A stretch of 43,440 bases of DNA from contig JAHLMR010000003.1 in assembly GCA_018920255.1 (NCBI GenBank), positions 1 through 43,440 on the forward strand. The letters run 5' to 3'. Made by a program: the position numbers and the translations under genes. This DNA comes from Candidatus Aenigmatarchaeota archaeon (GTDB taxonomy: Archaea > Aenigmatarchaeota > Aenigmatarchaeia > Aenigmatarchaeales > JAHLMR01). The notes beneath the pieces were generated by a model. It was not told the DNA's origin, did no database searches, and saw only the letters and a program-made list of their open reading frames with translations. This document shows, piece after piece, positions 1 through 8,906 of this stretch; the stretch's first letter is position 1, and each line of letters begins with the position of its first letter.

Positions 1-2310
1 TCCAAAGGAATTTACATCGATGGTTTTTCTGCAAATGTGTCTAACGTAACACTCAAAAATGTAAAAGTTGCGAATTGGTATTATGGAATTTATTTATCTT
101 ATTCTTCACATAACACCTTAACAAATAATACAGCAAACTTAAATAACAACACTGGAATTTATTTGCTTTTTTCCTCAAACAATACCTTGACAAACAACAC
201 AGCAAACTCAAATAGGTATGGAATTTATTTATATTTTTCTTCAAACAACACATTAATAAACAATAACGCAAGCTCAAATAGTGATGTTGGAATTGATTTA
301 GATCATTCATCAAATAACATTCTGACAAATAACACTGCAAACTCAAATGGATATCTTGGAATTCATATATATTTTTCATCAAACAATAACCTAACAAGCA
401 ATACTGCAAACTCAAATGAGGAAGGAATTCATTTAGATCATTCATCAAACAATATTCTAATAAACAACACAATGAACGACAATACATATAATTTTGGTAT
501 ATGTGGAGCGGGTATTTCATATTATTATCAAGACATTGATACATCAAACACAGTTGATGGAAAGCCAATTTATTATTGGACAAATGAAAAAAACGCTCCA
601 AATAACTGTAAAGACACAGAAATAGATGAATCAACTAATGCAGGCTTTGTTGCATTAGTTTCTTGTGATAATATTACAGTAAAAAATTTAAATTTAAGTA
701 AAAACTATTATGGAATTTTATTAGTAAATACAACCGATAGCAAAATTTTAAACAACAATGTAAACTCAAATTATGAAGGAATTCATTTATATTCTTTCTC
801 AAACAACAACATCCTAACAAACAACAATGCAAGCTCAAATAGTGGTGTTGGAATTTATTTAGATTCTTCTTCAGACAACACTCTAACAAACAACAATGTA
901 AACTCAAATTACGACGGAATTCATTTATTTTTTTCCTCAAACAACAACATTCTGACAAACAATAATGCAAGCTCAAATATTGATTGTGGAATTTATTTGG
1001 ATTTTTCCTCAAACAACAACATCCTAACAGACAATACTATAAACTCAAATACTCAATATGGAATTCTTTTATCTTCTTCTTCAAACAATAGCATCTATAA
1101 TAACTTCTTCAATAACACAAATAATTTTTATTTTGCAGGAACACCTTCAAATAACTGGAACACAACAAAAACACCTGGAATAAATATAATTGGAAGGCTT
1201 TATCTTGGAGGAAACTTCTGGGCAAAACCAGATGGAACAGGATTTTCTGAAAATATTACAGAATGTAATCCAGGAGAAGACGGAATATGTAAAAATGCTT
1301 ATCAATTAAATTCAAACAACATTGATTACCATCCATTAACTTTAATAAACCTTAAAGTTTCAGATTTAACTTTTACACCTTCAAATCCCTACACATCTGA
1401 TAATGTTATAATTTCAGCAAAAATATTAAGTAATTCAATATCAGGAAACATAAAAATACAAGTATATGACAATAACAATTTAATTTATACAATAAGTCCA
1501 TACTCAGTTTCACCAGGAGAAAATTCATTAACAATAAACTTAGGATATTTAACATCTGGAACACATACTATAAAATTAATAATTGATCCAGATAATACAT
1601 ATCCAGAAGTAAACGAAAATGATAATGAGATTTCAACAGAAATTTATGTAGTTTCAAGATTTATACCATCCTCTTCAACATATTATTCATCCTCTTCAGA
1701 TTCATCAATTTCAGCAGGAACAAATAAAATCTCATCAGGCCAATCAATAACATATAACTTTTCCTTACCAAAATTAGATATAATAGAGATTATTTTAACA
1801 TTTGCAAATTCAGTTTCTGGAATTTCAATAAATGTAAATCAATTATTAGAACCTCCAACTGGAATAATAACTCCATCAGGAAAGGTTTATGCATACATAA
1901 CAATAGATAAAACAAACTTCAAAGATTCAGATATTTCTTCAGTAACAATAAAGTTTAGAATACCAATTTCATGGTTAAATGAAAATAATATTGATGAAAA
2001 TTCAATAAAATTATACAAATATGAAAACGGAGAATGGAAAGAATTACCAACATCAATATTATCAAGAGATGATAAATACATTTACTATTCCGCAACATCT
2101 CAAGGATTATCAATATATTCAATATCAGGACAAGTTAAAACAATAACAGCTCCAAGTGGAGAAAAGCCAACATCTCCAACTGAAGAAAAACCAACTAAAA
2201 AGTCAACAGAAAAACCTGCAGATTATACAATGATTCTTTTAGGAATAATTATAATACTTTTATTTGCAAGTATTTTTATCAACCTATATCGAAAATCTCA
2301 TAAAAAATAA
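1..2310 (+). CDS. Surface protein, 5'-truncated by window edge: NosD-like right-handed beta-helix repeats, CARDB-like domain, PGF-pre-PGF-like domain, C-terminal TM anchor
   Basis: Frame is open back to base 1 (SKGIYIDGFSAN upstream of the GTG at 37). Repeats of the type SSNNxLTNNxxNSNxxGI; CARDB-like LKVSDLTFTPSNPYTSDNVIISAKI...; terminal TMILLGIIIILLFASIFI. Confidence 0.85.
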   Translation, partial: SKGIYIDGFSANVSNVTLKNVKVANWYYGIYLSYSSHNTLTNNTANLNNNTGIYLLFSSNNTLTNNTANSNRYGIYLYFSSNNTLINNNASSNSDVGIDLDHSSNNILTNNTANSNGYLGIHIYFSSNNNLTSNTANSNEEGIHLDHSSNNILINNTMNDNTYNFGICGAGISYYYQDIDTSNTVDGKPIYYWTNEKNAPNNCKDTEIDESTNAGFVALVSCDNITVKNLNLSKNYYGILLVNTTDSKILNNNVNSNYEGIHLYSFSNNNILTNNNASSNSGVGIYLDSSSDNTLTNNNVNSNYDGIHLFFSSNNNILTNNNASSNIDCGIYLDFSSNNNILTDNTINSNTQYGILLSSSSNNSIYNNFFNNTNNFYFAGTPSNNWNTTKTPGINIIGRLYLGGNFWAKPDGTGFSENITECNPGEDGICKNAYQLNSNNIDYHPLTLINLKVSDLTFTPSNPYTSDNVIISAKILSNSISGNIKIQVYDNNNLIYTISPYSVSPGENSLTINLGYLTSGTHTIKLIIDPDNTYPEVNENDNEISTEIYVVSRFIPSSSTYYSSSSDSSISAGTNKISSGQSITYNFSLPKLDIIEIILTFANSVSGISINVNQLLEPPTGIITPSGKVYAYITIDKTNFKDSDISSVTIKFRIPISWLNENNIDENSIKLYKYENGEWKELPTSILSRDDKYIYYSATSQGLSIYSISGQVKTITAPSGEKPTSPTEEKPTKKSTEKPADYTMILLGIIIILLFASIFINLYRKSHKK
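100..1110 (+). repeat. Intragenic repeats of ~22-25 codons (beta-helix coils)
   Basis: Recurring tcaaacaa(c/t)a...ct(a/g)acaaacaa...gcaa(a/g)ctcaaat...ggaatt(t/c)at blocks. Confidence 0.8.
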
Positions 2311-2341
2311 CTTTATAAAATCATAATTTTATTTTTTTATT

Positions 2342-3484
2342 ATGTTTATTCCAATAGAAGGTTTAGATTATTTAGCTCTAACAGAAATATTTATAGGTTT
2401 ATCATTTATTCTTGGTTCTTGGACAGTTATATTAAGTTGGTTCTATGAAAATAAAAAATTTCTAAGATGGAAAACTGAAGGAATGAAAATAGTCTTAGGA
2501 TTTTTTATTTCAATAATAGCTAATGTATTAGGTATGATTATAGCTGCTATTTATAATTTTGAAATTGGTTATATAATAAATTTATTTGGACTATTAATTT
2601 TAATTATCTCAATGATATATGCTATTAGAATAACTATACAAATGACAAGATTAGAAAGTTTTGCAATATTTCCAACGAATAAAAAAACAGAAACAAGAAT
2701 TATTCCATTAGAATCAAAGGAAAGAATTTTAGAAAAAACAGGTGTTCCTTGTATTGATAAACTTATAAAGGGACAATTAAAGCGCGAACCAATAGTAATT
2801 TTTGGTACTCAGGGAACTCATCCATGGAGATTAGCACAACACTTTGCTTTAGAAGGATTGGTAAATGGTGAAGCAGTTATATATCTAACTACTTCCAAAC
2901 CACCAGAACAGGTAATAGAGCAATTTAACTGGCTTTGTCAGGCAAAAAATTTAAATTTTGAAGATTACAAACAAAATCTTGCAATTATAGATTGTTTTAC
3001 TCCTTTTGCTGGGTTTGGAAAATTTAAAACAAAATTTGATTTTAAAAAAGAAAAGTATATATATGAAGATGCAGATTTAAGAGATCTTAATGATATTTAT
3101 ATTACACTTGATAATATACGTAATAAATTTGAAAATAAAAAGATAAGAGTAATTTATGATAATTTTTCATCATTAATAGAGTTTTCAGATCCAGAGCTTA
3201 TTCATCAATTTCTTTTACATCAAATAGCAATAGAAGAAAAATATGGATATATGTCACTTTATATAGTAAGAAAGCCATCTGACTTAGAATGTTTGCAATA
3301 TCTTGTTTCAAATATAATAAAATTAGAAATTGTAGAAAATCAGCGTAGTATAGAAATATTAAAATTATCTGTGCCTTATAGACCAGGAATATTTGCAATT
3401 AATGAATTAGATGAAATAAGTATGAGAATTTCAAAACCAAAATTTATAAGAGACTATACTGCTTTAGATCATACAAGTGAATAA
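2342..3484 (+). CDS. Membrane protein with N-terminal TM helices and a DUF835/KaiC-like RecA-fold domain lacking a canonical P-loop
   Basis: About 3 hydrophobic helices, then GVPCIDKLIKGQLKREPIVIFGTQGTHPWRLAQHFALEGLVNGEAVIYLTTSKP...RVIYDNFSSLIEF. Confidence 0.6.
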   Translation: MFIPIEGLDYLALTEIFIGLSFILGSWTVILSWFYENKKFLRWKTEGMKIVLGFFISIIANVLGMIIAAIYNFEIGYIINLFGLLILIISMIYAIRITIQMTRLESFAIFPTNKKTETRIIPLESKERILEKTGVPCIDKLIKGQLKREPIVIFGTQGTHPWRLAQHFALEGLVNGEAVIYLTTSKPPEQVIEQFNWLCQAKNLNFEDYKQNLAIIDCFTPFAGFGKFKTKFDFKKEKYIYEDADLRDLNDIYITLDNIRNKFENKKIRVIYDNFSSLIEFSDPELIHQFLLHQIAIEEKYGYMSLYIVRKPSDLECLQYLVSNIIKLEIVENQRSIEILKLSVPYRPGIFAINELDEISMRISKPKFIRDYTALDHTSE

Positions 3485-3560
3485 ATTATCTTTTTAAATT
3501 TATTTTCTATATTAAAAATTAATGCGCTAGTAGTCTAGTGGTTAGGATACGAGCTTGCCA

Positions 3561-3573
3561 TTATTTAGCAAAA
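3561..3573 (+). other. tRNA-Gly intron 1 (13 nt, canonical position 37/38)
   Basis: BHB: helix TTGC/GCAA with 3-nt bulges CA^T and AA^A. Removal restores a 7-nt anticodon loop. Confidence 0.85.
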
Positions 3574-3594
3574 AGCTCGGGACTCGGGTTCGAA

Positions 3595-3609
3595 AAAGTT
3601 AAAAGAAAA
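3595..3609 (+). other. tRNA-Gly intron 2 (15 nt, T-loop)
   Basis: TTCGAA[aaagttaaaagaaaa]T: removal restores TTCGAAT. Relaxed BHB with TTC/GAA helix and 3' bulge AA^T. Confidence 0.75.
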
Positions 3610-3684
3610 TCCCGACTAGCGCACCATTTAAATTAACCATAAGTTATTTAAAACCTATAAACAATAAAATTTATGTGGTAATTT

Positions 3685-4188
3685 ATGTTTTTTGGAAAGA
3701 AAAAGCAGCAAGAAGCATCTGAAATAAAACAAGCTGTAGGAACATTAACAACACCACCAATACAAAAAGAAGCAGAAATAAAGGAAGAAATTAAAGAATT
3801 ACCTCCTTTGCCAGATATTAAAACAATAGAATTAGCACCTTTACCAGAACGTCCAAAGGCAGCACCATTATTTGTAAAAGTAGAAAGATATAGTTTAATT
3901 TTAAGTAAAATTAAAAAAATTAGAAATATTTTAGCATCAACTAAAAAATTAATAGAAATAAGGAAAAAAATAGATAAACTTAAAGAAGATTCTGATACAA
4001 TTTTAGAAAAAAATTTATCACAAATTATAGATGATATGCAAGCTCTTGATGTTGAGTTTGTAAGACCCGAATTTAAACCACCAACACCCCAACCAGAACA
4101 AAACCTAGATTATATGGAAAAATATGTTAATGAACTTAGAGAAGAACTTTCAATTTTACAAAATGAAATAGAAAAACTTAAAGTTTAA
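3685..4188 (+). CDS. Hypothetical protein, proline-rich then coiled-coil
   Basis: Intact ORF; PLPDIKTIELAPLPERPKAAP followed by charged heptad-like region. Confidence 0.7.
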   Translation: MFFGKKKQQEASEIKQAVGTLTTPPIQKEAEIKEEIKELPPLPDIKTIELAPLPERPKAAPLFVKVERYSLILSKIKKIRNILASTKKLIEIRKKIDKLKEDSDTILEKNLSQIIDDMQALDVEFVRPEFKPPTPQPEQNLDYMEKYVNELREELSILQNEIEKLKV

Positions 4189-4195
4189 TTTTTAT

Positions 4196-4441
4196 CTAGA
4201 AAATTTTTGAAACTTCATTATAATATTGTTCAAGATCAATTGCTATCATCGATGATAATGGTAATCTAAATCTTCTTTTGTTATAGTTTTCTAATTCTTT
4301 TGTAATTTTTTTATAGTCAGGATTTCCATTTTCATCTACACATTTTTTTATTAATTTAGAAATTCTAGCAATTTCATATGATTCCCAAAGCCCATAAGCT
4401 GTTATACCACCAACAATAAATAATCCAATATAGTCAGTCAT
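4196..4441 (-). CDS. Small hypothetical protein with N-terminal hydrophobic segment
   Basis: 81-aa ORF, MTDYIGLFIVGGITAYGLWESYEIARISKLI... Confidence 0.5.
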   Translation of the reverse strand: MTDYIGLFIVGGITAYGLWESYEIARISKLIKKCVDENGNPDYKKITKELENYNKRRFRLPLSSMIAIDLEQYYNEVSKIF

Positions 4442-4540
4442 ATTTTTTATATAAAATAAAAAGTTTTTAAATATTTCAATTTTTTAATATTCTTTTAAAG
4501 CGGGAGTCGCCTAGCCAGGTCAAAGGCGCAAGATTTTAAA

Positions 4541-4585
4541 AATGCGAAGCTTAGGAGCTATGCGAAGCTCAGAACTGGTTAAGAA
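4541..4585 (+). other. tRNA-Leu anticodon-region intron (boundaries approximate)
   Basis: Extra ~45 nt between TTTTAAA and ACCTTG; possible BHB helix TTTA/TAAG. Confidence 0.5.
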
Positions 4586-4617
4586 ACCTTGTGAGTTAGT
4601 CTCTTCGCAGGTTCAAA

Positions 4618-4736
4618 GAAACTTCTTTTAGAAAAAGAAGTTTCATCAAGAAAACTAAAAAGTTTTTCTTGCTGAAGCTTCTTTTTTGAAAAAGAAGCTT
4701 CGAAGAAAGTTCAGCAAGAAAGACAAATTTTGAAAA
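4618..4736 (+). other. tRNA-Leu T-loop intron (119 nt)
   Basis: hBHBh': outer GCAGG/CCTGC, 4-bp helix TTCA/TGAA, bulges AA^G and AA^T, inner AAA/TTT. Removal gives T-loop TTCAAAT. Confidence 0.8.
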
Positions 4737-4757
4737 TCCTGCCTCCCGCACCAAAAT

Positions 4758-5852
4758 TTAAAATAAAACTTCTTCTAACTTATCTTTAAAAATTATTTTA
4801 AAAAATGGTAAATACTCATTTTTAATTTTTTTAGATGAACAATGCAGTTTTAATGCAATTTCCTTTAAATTTTTCTCCTGATTTTTAAAATATTGATCTG
4901 GAGGTTGATAAAAAATAAATTTATTGTTTGGTTTTTCTCTAGAAAGATTTATTCCAGCAAGAATTTCAATCATATATTCTTTAAATCTCCAGTTTTGTCT
5001 TTTAACTACCTTTGATAAAAATAAATCAGCCTTACTTAATTTTTCATATGCAGAAGCAATTTCTTCCGGTTTAGAATATTCTAATGGTATATTTTTTTCT
5101 ATCCAAAATAATAATTTTTCTGGTTCTATTTCACATTTATTTATAGCATCTAATGAAGATAATATAAAATTTGACTTAAAAACAATTTTTAATGTATCAA
5201 AAACATTTAATTGCGTATCATGCCAAGATGAATATTCTTTAGAATATGCAGCTATAGCATTTTGTAATTCTAAAAGTGCAGAACGCATATCACCATTACA
5301 GCTTCTTGAAATTTGCTTTATTATTAATTCATCTATTTTTACTTTTTCTATATCACATATTTTTTTTAAATATTTTTCTATGGAAAACACAGAAATTTTC
5401 TTAAATTTTATTACCTTTGCAGAATCAACAAGTGGTTTTAATTTTGGATTATAAATATTATTTACTGTCATAACAATAGGATAAAGAGAATGTTTTGAAA
5501 TCTTCAATATTTCATTTAATCCTTTACGATCATTTAAAATAAGATTATCTATTTCATCAAAGAATATTAGCTTAGGCTTATTTACAAGACTTGCAAGTTT
5601 AGTTGATTCTGAAAGAAGATTGATTATAGTTGATATATTTTTTACATTTTCTGTACTAAATTCTATTAAAGAATATCCCATCTCATTAGCTGCTGCACGA
5701 ACAAGACTTGTTTTTCCAGAACCAACCGGGCCACAAATTATTGCTACTTCACCTAATTTATAGTTTTTTAAAAAATTTGTAAATTCTTTTATTGCTTCAT
5801 CCTGCCCTACTATATCCTTTAAAATTTTTGGCTTATACTTTTCTACTAACAT
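4758..5852 (-). CDS. rfcL: Replication factor C large subunit (clamp loader)
   Basis: MLVEKYKPKILKDIVGQ, Walker A GPVGSGKTS, Walker B LIFFDEIDNL, lid region RSCNGDMRSALLELQ. Confidence 0.88.
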   Translation of the reverse strand: MLVEKYKPKILKDIVGQDEAIKEFTNFLKNYKLGEVAIICGPVGSGKTSLVRAAANEMGYSLIEFSTENVKNISTIINLLSESTKLASLVNKPKLIFFDEIDNLILNDRKGLNEILKISKHSLYPIVMTVNNIYNPKLKPLVDSAKVIKFKKISVFSIEKYLKKICDIEKVKIDELIIKQISRSCNGDMRSALLELQNAIAAYSKEYSSWHDTQLNVFDTLKIVFKSNFILSSLDAINKCEIEPEKLLFWIEKNIPLEYSKPEEIASAYEKLSKADLFLSKVVKRQNWRFKEYMIEILAGINLSREKPNNKFIFYQPPDQYFKNQEKNLKEIALKLHCSSKKIKNEYLPFFKIIFKDKLEEVLF

Positions 5853-5853
5853 A

Positions 5854-6096
5854 TTACGACCTTAATAAAATTAATATCAAAACTATAATTATCCAAATTA
5901 TTGCTATTATAGCAGAAATTAACTTTTTGTTTTCAGTAATTTTTTGATTTGTATTACTCATTTTTGTAATATAACTTTTTATATCTTCTTTATTAAAACT
6001 TTCTTTTCCTCTATACCCACAATACTTACATTCATAAATTTCATTATTTTTTATAACTTCTTTTCCGCAGTTTGGACAATAGTTCATTTCATTCAC
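5854..6096 (-). CDS. Zinc-ribbon protein with C-terminal TM helix
   Basis: YCPNCGKEVIKNNEIYECKYCGYRG; C-terminal LISAIIAIIWIIIVLILILL. Confidence 0.7.
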   Translation of the reverse strand: MNEMNYCPNCGKEVIKNNEIYECKYCGYRGKESFNKEDIKSYITKMSNTNQKITENKKLISAIIAIIWIIIVLILILLRS

Positions 6097-7048
6097 CTAA
6101 AACTAATAATTGCGCAAGTAAAGCTTCAAGTTGTATTATTTCATTTGCACCTTCAGATATTCTAAATTCATATTCTCCAATTTTTTGAATAATTTCAATT
6201 TTCTTTCTTTCAGGAATTTTCATTTCAATTATCTGTCTATGAATTTCTTTTATGATATCTTGACCAGAAACACCTTGATGATTCATAATAAATTTAAGTT
6301 TTTCCCTTGCTTCATTAAATTTTCCTTCAAAAACTAAATTAAGCATATCTTTAACATCATCTGGTTTTGCTTGAGATGCAATACTATAAACAACATCAGC
6401 TGTAATGTTATTTTTTTCTATAGAAGCAGCTTGAAGAAGGTTTGCAACCTTTCTCATATCTCCTTCAGAAAGCTTAATTATAGCAGAAATACCAGATTCA
6501 TCTATTTTAAGATTTTCAGATTTAACTATTCTTAAAATATAATTTTTAATATCTTCTTCAGAAAGAGTTTTAAATCTAAATATAACAGTTCTAGATTGAA
6601 TTGGTTCTATAATTTTTGAACTATAGTTACATATTAAAATAAATCTACATATGCTACTGAATTGTTCCATTGTTCTTCTTAATGCAGATTGTGCATCAAA
6701 AGTAAGAGCATCTGCTTCATCTAAAATAATAAGTTTAAATGGAATATTTCCCATAGGCTTTGTTCTTGCAAATTCCTTTATTTTAACCCTTACTGTATCA
6801 ATTCCTCTTTCATCAGAGGCATTTGTTTCCATTACATTAAATTTTACTGTTTTTCCATAAAGTTCTTCTGCAATTGCTAATGCACATGTTGTTTTCCCAC
6901 AACCAGCAGGTCCTGCAAAAAGCATATGAGGAATATTTTTTTCTTTAACAAAGAATTTTAATTTTTCAATAATATGTTTTTGATTAATTACTTCATCTAA
7001 TTTTTTTGGTCTATATTTTTCAGCCCAAACATAATTTTCAATCTGCAT
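6089..7048 (-). CDS. rfcS: Replication factor C small subunit
   Basis: VWAEKYRPKKLDEVINQ, GPAGCGKTT, LIILDEADALT, SRTVIFRFK; intact, no intein. Confidence 0.93.
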   Translation of the reverse strand: MQIENYVWAEKYRPKKLDEVINQKHIIEKLKFFVKEKNIPHMLFAGPAGCGKTTCALAIAEELYGKTVKFNVMETNASDERGIDTVRVKIKEFARTKPMGNIPFKLIILDEADALTFDAQSALRRTMEQFSSICRFILICNYSSKIIEPIQSRTVIFRFKTLSEEDIKNYILRIVKSENLKIDESGISAIIKLSEGDMRKVANLLQAASIEKNNITADVVYSIASQAKPDDVKDMLNLVFEGKFNEAREKLKFIMNHQGVSGQDIIKEIHRQIIEMKIPERKKIEIIQKIGEYEFRISEGANEIIQLEALLAQLLVLGE

Positions 7049-7111
7049 GTTTTAAATTATTATATGCAATAAATTTAAAGATTTTTAAATTATAAATTCC
7101 TCTCTATTTTT

Positions 7112-8869
7112 ATGAGAAAAGTAATTATTATATGCTTATTATTAGTATTTTTATTTTCCTTAAAAGCGTTTTCCTTAGAAATAGAAAATCCACAAACAGT
7201 TGATTATGTAAAGTTACAAATAGTTCAATATGGTAATATAACTTTTTCTTCAAAGCCTTCTGAAGTTTGGATAAACTTATCAATTCCTCAAGAATCTTCT
7301 TATCTTCAAATAGAATCTTTAACGGCAAATTATCAATTTCAATATGGATATGATTATTTAGGAAATAAAATAATAACAATTCATATAAAGGACCCGGATG
7401 AAGTTGTAAATTATAAGATAGTAGAAAATTTAATAGTTAGAAGAAGTAATTGTGATAAACTATCTGATAGTAAATGGACGAAACCAACAGAATTAGCTAT
7501 TTCTACAGATCCTTTAATTAAAGAAAAAGCAGAACAACTAACTTTAGGTATTTCTGATGATTTTTCTAAAATTTATGAACTTGCAAAATGGACTCATGAA
7601 AATATAGAATATTCTGAAAGCTATAAAGATGTTAATTTAAATGCAAGAGATGTATTTTTAAACAAAAAAGGAACATGTGATGAGTATAGTATTTTACTTC
7701 TCTCTTTTGCTCGAGCTTTAGGATACCCATCTGCTATTATCTCTGGATATGCATATGGATCTATTAACAAAGGTGGATTACAAGATTTTCAACCGCACAG
7801 TTGGGTTCAAATTGGGGATACAGGTTGTTGGGATCCAACATGGGCAGAAGGAGGATTTATAGATGCATTGCATATACCATTTGGAAAATATGAAGATACA
7901 AGATGGGTTGATGTTGCTGTCTCATTTAAGGCAAAAGAAAATATTACTGCAAAAATCTCCCCAATGAATGTTGAAATAAAAATTTTAGATTATAAAAAAT
8001 CAAGTATAACTTCATTAGAGTCAGAACTTTTAGAAAATAGTTTAAACAAAGGATTTGCTGTTATTAAAAATAAAATAGCATCAAATTCTTGTATAATGAC
8101 TAAAATTAAATCAGTATCTTGTGCGATTAATGAAAAATCATTATTAGAAAATATTAGAAATGAAGGTATTGTAAAAGTTTGTGGTAAAGAAGCATATTTC
8201 TTTTCTATTTTTAAAATCCCAGATAATTTAGAAACAAATAAATTTGAATATACTTGCCCAATTTTAACAGTTTCATATACTGGAAATGAAAATAAAAATT
8301 TTTTAGAAATTAAATCAGGTGCAAAGTATGAAAATGCATTTATAAATGTAAATAAAAATACAGCTATTTTAGGAGAAAATATAATAGTTTCTGCTCCAGG
8401 ACAATTTATATTTACAGATCTCGGTGATTATGGAACAAATTCACTTAATATATTATCTCCATCACATGATTTTAAAATTTGGGCTTATAAAAATGGTGGT
8501 TTAGCTGAAGTAAATATTTCAGTAGTAAAATATAAACCTCTTGATGTTGAAATTATTTTATTAAATAATACAGTTAAACTTGGAGAGACTATTAATTTTA
8601 AAGTTAAAATTACTAATAAGTTATCTACTCCACAAAATGTAATAGTTGAATTTAACAATATAAAAAAATCAAAAACTATAGATAATTTAGATTATTTTGA
8701 TTTTAATTTTACGCCATCTTCAATAGAAGATAGAATAATTCAAATAAAAGTTTCAACTTCTAATTATGTTACAACGTCTGTTAATTCTATTAACGTAATT
8801 GAAGAAAAAAATTGGCTTAAGGAAATTATTGATGCAATTATAGCTTTTTTTAAAAAGATATTTGGATAA
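7112..8869 (+). CDS. Secreted/membrane transglutaminase-like (cysteine protease fold) protein
   Basis: Signal peptide; Cys KGTCDEYSILLLSFARALGYPSAIISGYAYG, His PHSWVQIGD, Asp CWDPTWAEGG; C-terminal hydrophobic IIDAIIAFFKKIFG. Confidence 0.8.
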   Translation: MRKVIIICLLLVFLFSLKAFSLEIENPQTVDYVKLQIVQYGNITFSSKPSEVWINLSIPQESSYLQIESLTANYQFQYGYDYLGNKIITIHIKDPDEVVNYKIVENLIVRRSNCDKLSDSKWTKPTELAISTDPLIKEKAEQLTLGISDDFSKIYELAKWTHENIEYSESYKDVNLNARDVFLNKKGTCDEYSILLLSFARALGYPSAIISGYAYGSINKGGLQDFQPHSWVQIGDTGCWDPTWAEGGFIDALHIPFGKYEDTRWVDVAVSFKAKENITAKISPMNVEIKILDYKKSSITSLESELLENSLNKGFAVIKNKIASNSCIMTKIKSVSCAINEKSLLENIRNEGIVKVCGKEAYFFSIFKIPDNLETNKFEYTCPILTVSYTGNENKNFLEIKSGAKYENAFINVNKNTAILGENIIVSAPGQFIFTDLGDYGTNSLNILSPSHDFKIWAYKNGGLAEVNISVVKYKPLDVEIILLNNTVKLGETINFKVKITNKLSTPQNVIVEFNNIKKSKTIDNLDYFDFNFTPSSIEDRIIQIKVSTSNYVTTSVNSINVIEEKNWLKEIIDAIIAFFKKIFG

Positions 8870-8906
8870 ACATATATTTTAAATTTAGATTTTCATAATA
8901 AAAATT

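Larger units (their letters stand above)
3524..3626 (+). tRNA. tRNA-Gly(GCC) with two introns; CCA encoded
   Basis: Acceptor GCGCTAG/CTAGCGC, anticodon stem CGAGC/GCTCG with spliced loop TTGCCAA, T-stem TCGGG/CCCGA with spliced loop TTCGAAT, then A+CCA. Confidence 0.9.
4500..4753 (+). tRNA. tRNA-Leu (probably UAA) with an anticodon-region intron and a 119-nt T-loop intron; CCA encoded
   Basis: Acceptor GCGGGAG/CTCCCGC, Leu-type D-arm GCCTAGCCAGGTCAAAGGCG, long variable arm, T-stem GCAGG/CCTGC, terminal ACCA. Confidence 0.85.

Noticed and set aside
53-1012. Long minus-strand ORFs (193 and 112 aa) opposite the NosD-like gene
   Set aside because: Shadow ORFs from the repeated codons of the beta-helix gene; low-complexity Leu/Cys/Tyr-rich translation with no domain.
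100-1110. Possible CRISPR-like periodic repeats
   Set aside because: In-frame, degenerate, coding for beta-helix coils, with no unique spacers of uniform length.
2342-3484. Candidate pilus ATPase for the pilin cluster
   Set aside because: No functional Walker A and N-terminal TM helices; not a TadA/ArlI-type ATPase.
4618-4736. Hairpin-rich insert considered as a transposon/MITE or a separate ncRNA
   Set aside because: No target-site duplication or terminal inverted repeat is evident, and the ends match a BHB splice motif within an otherwise intact tRNA, so an intron fits better.
4924-5454. 176-aa plus-strand ORF antisense to rfcL
   Set aside because: Lies entirely inside the confidently coding rfcL; no motif or start signal.
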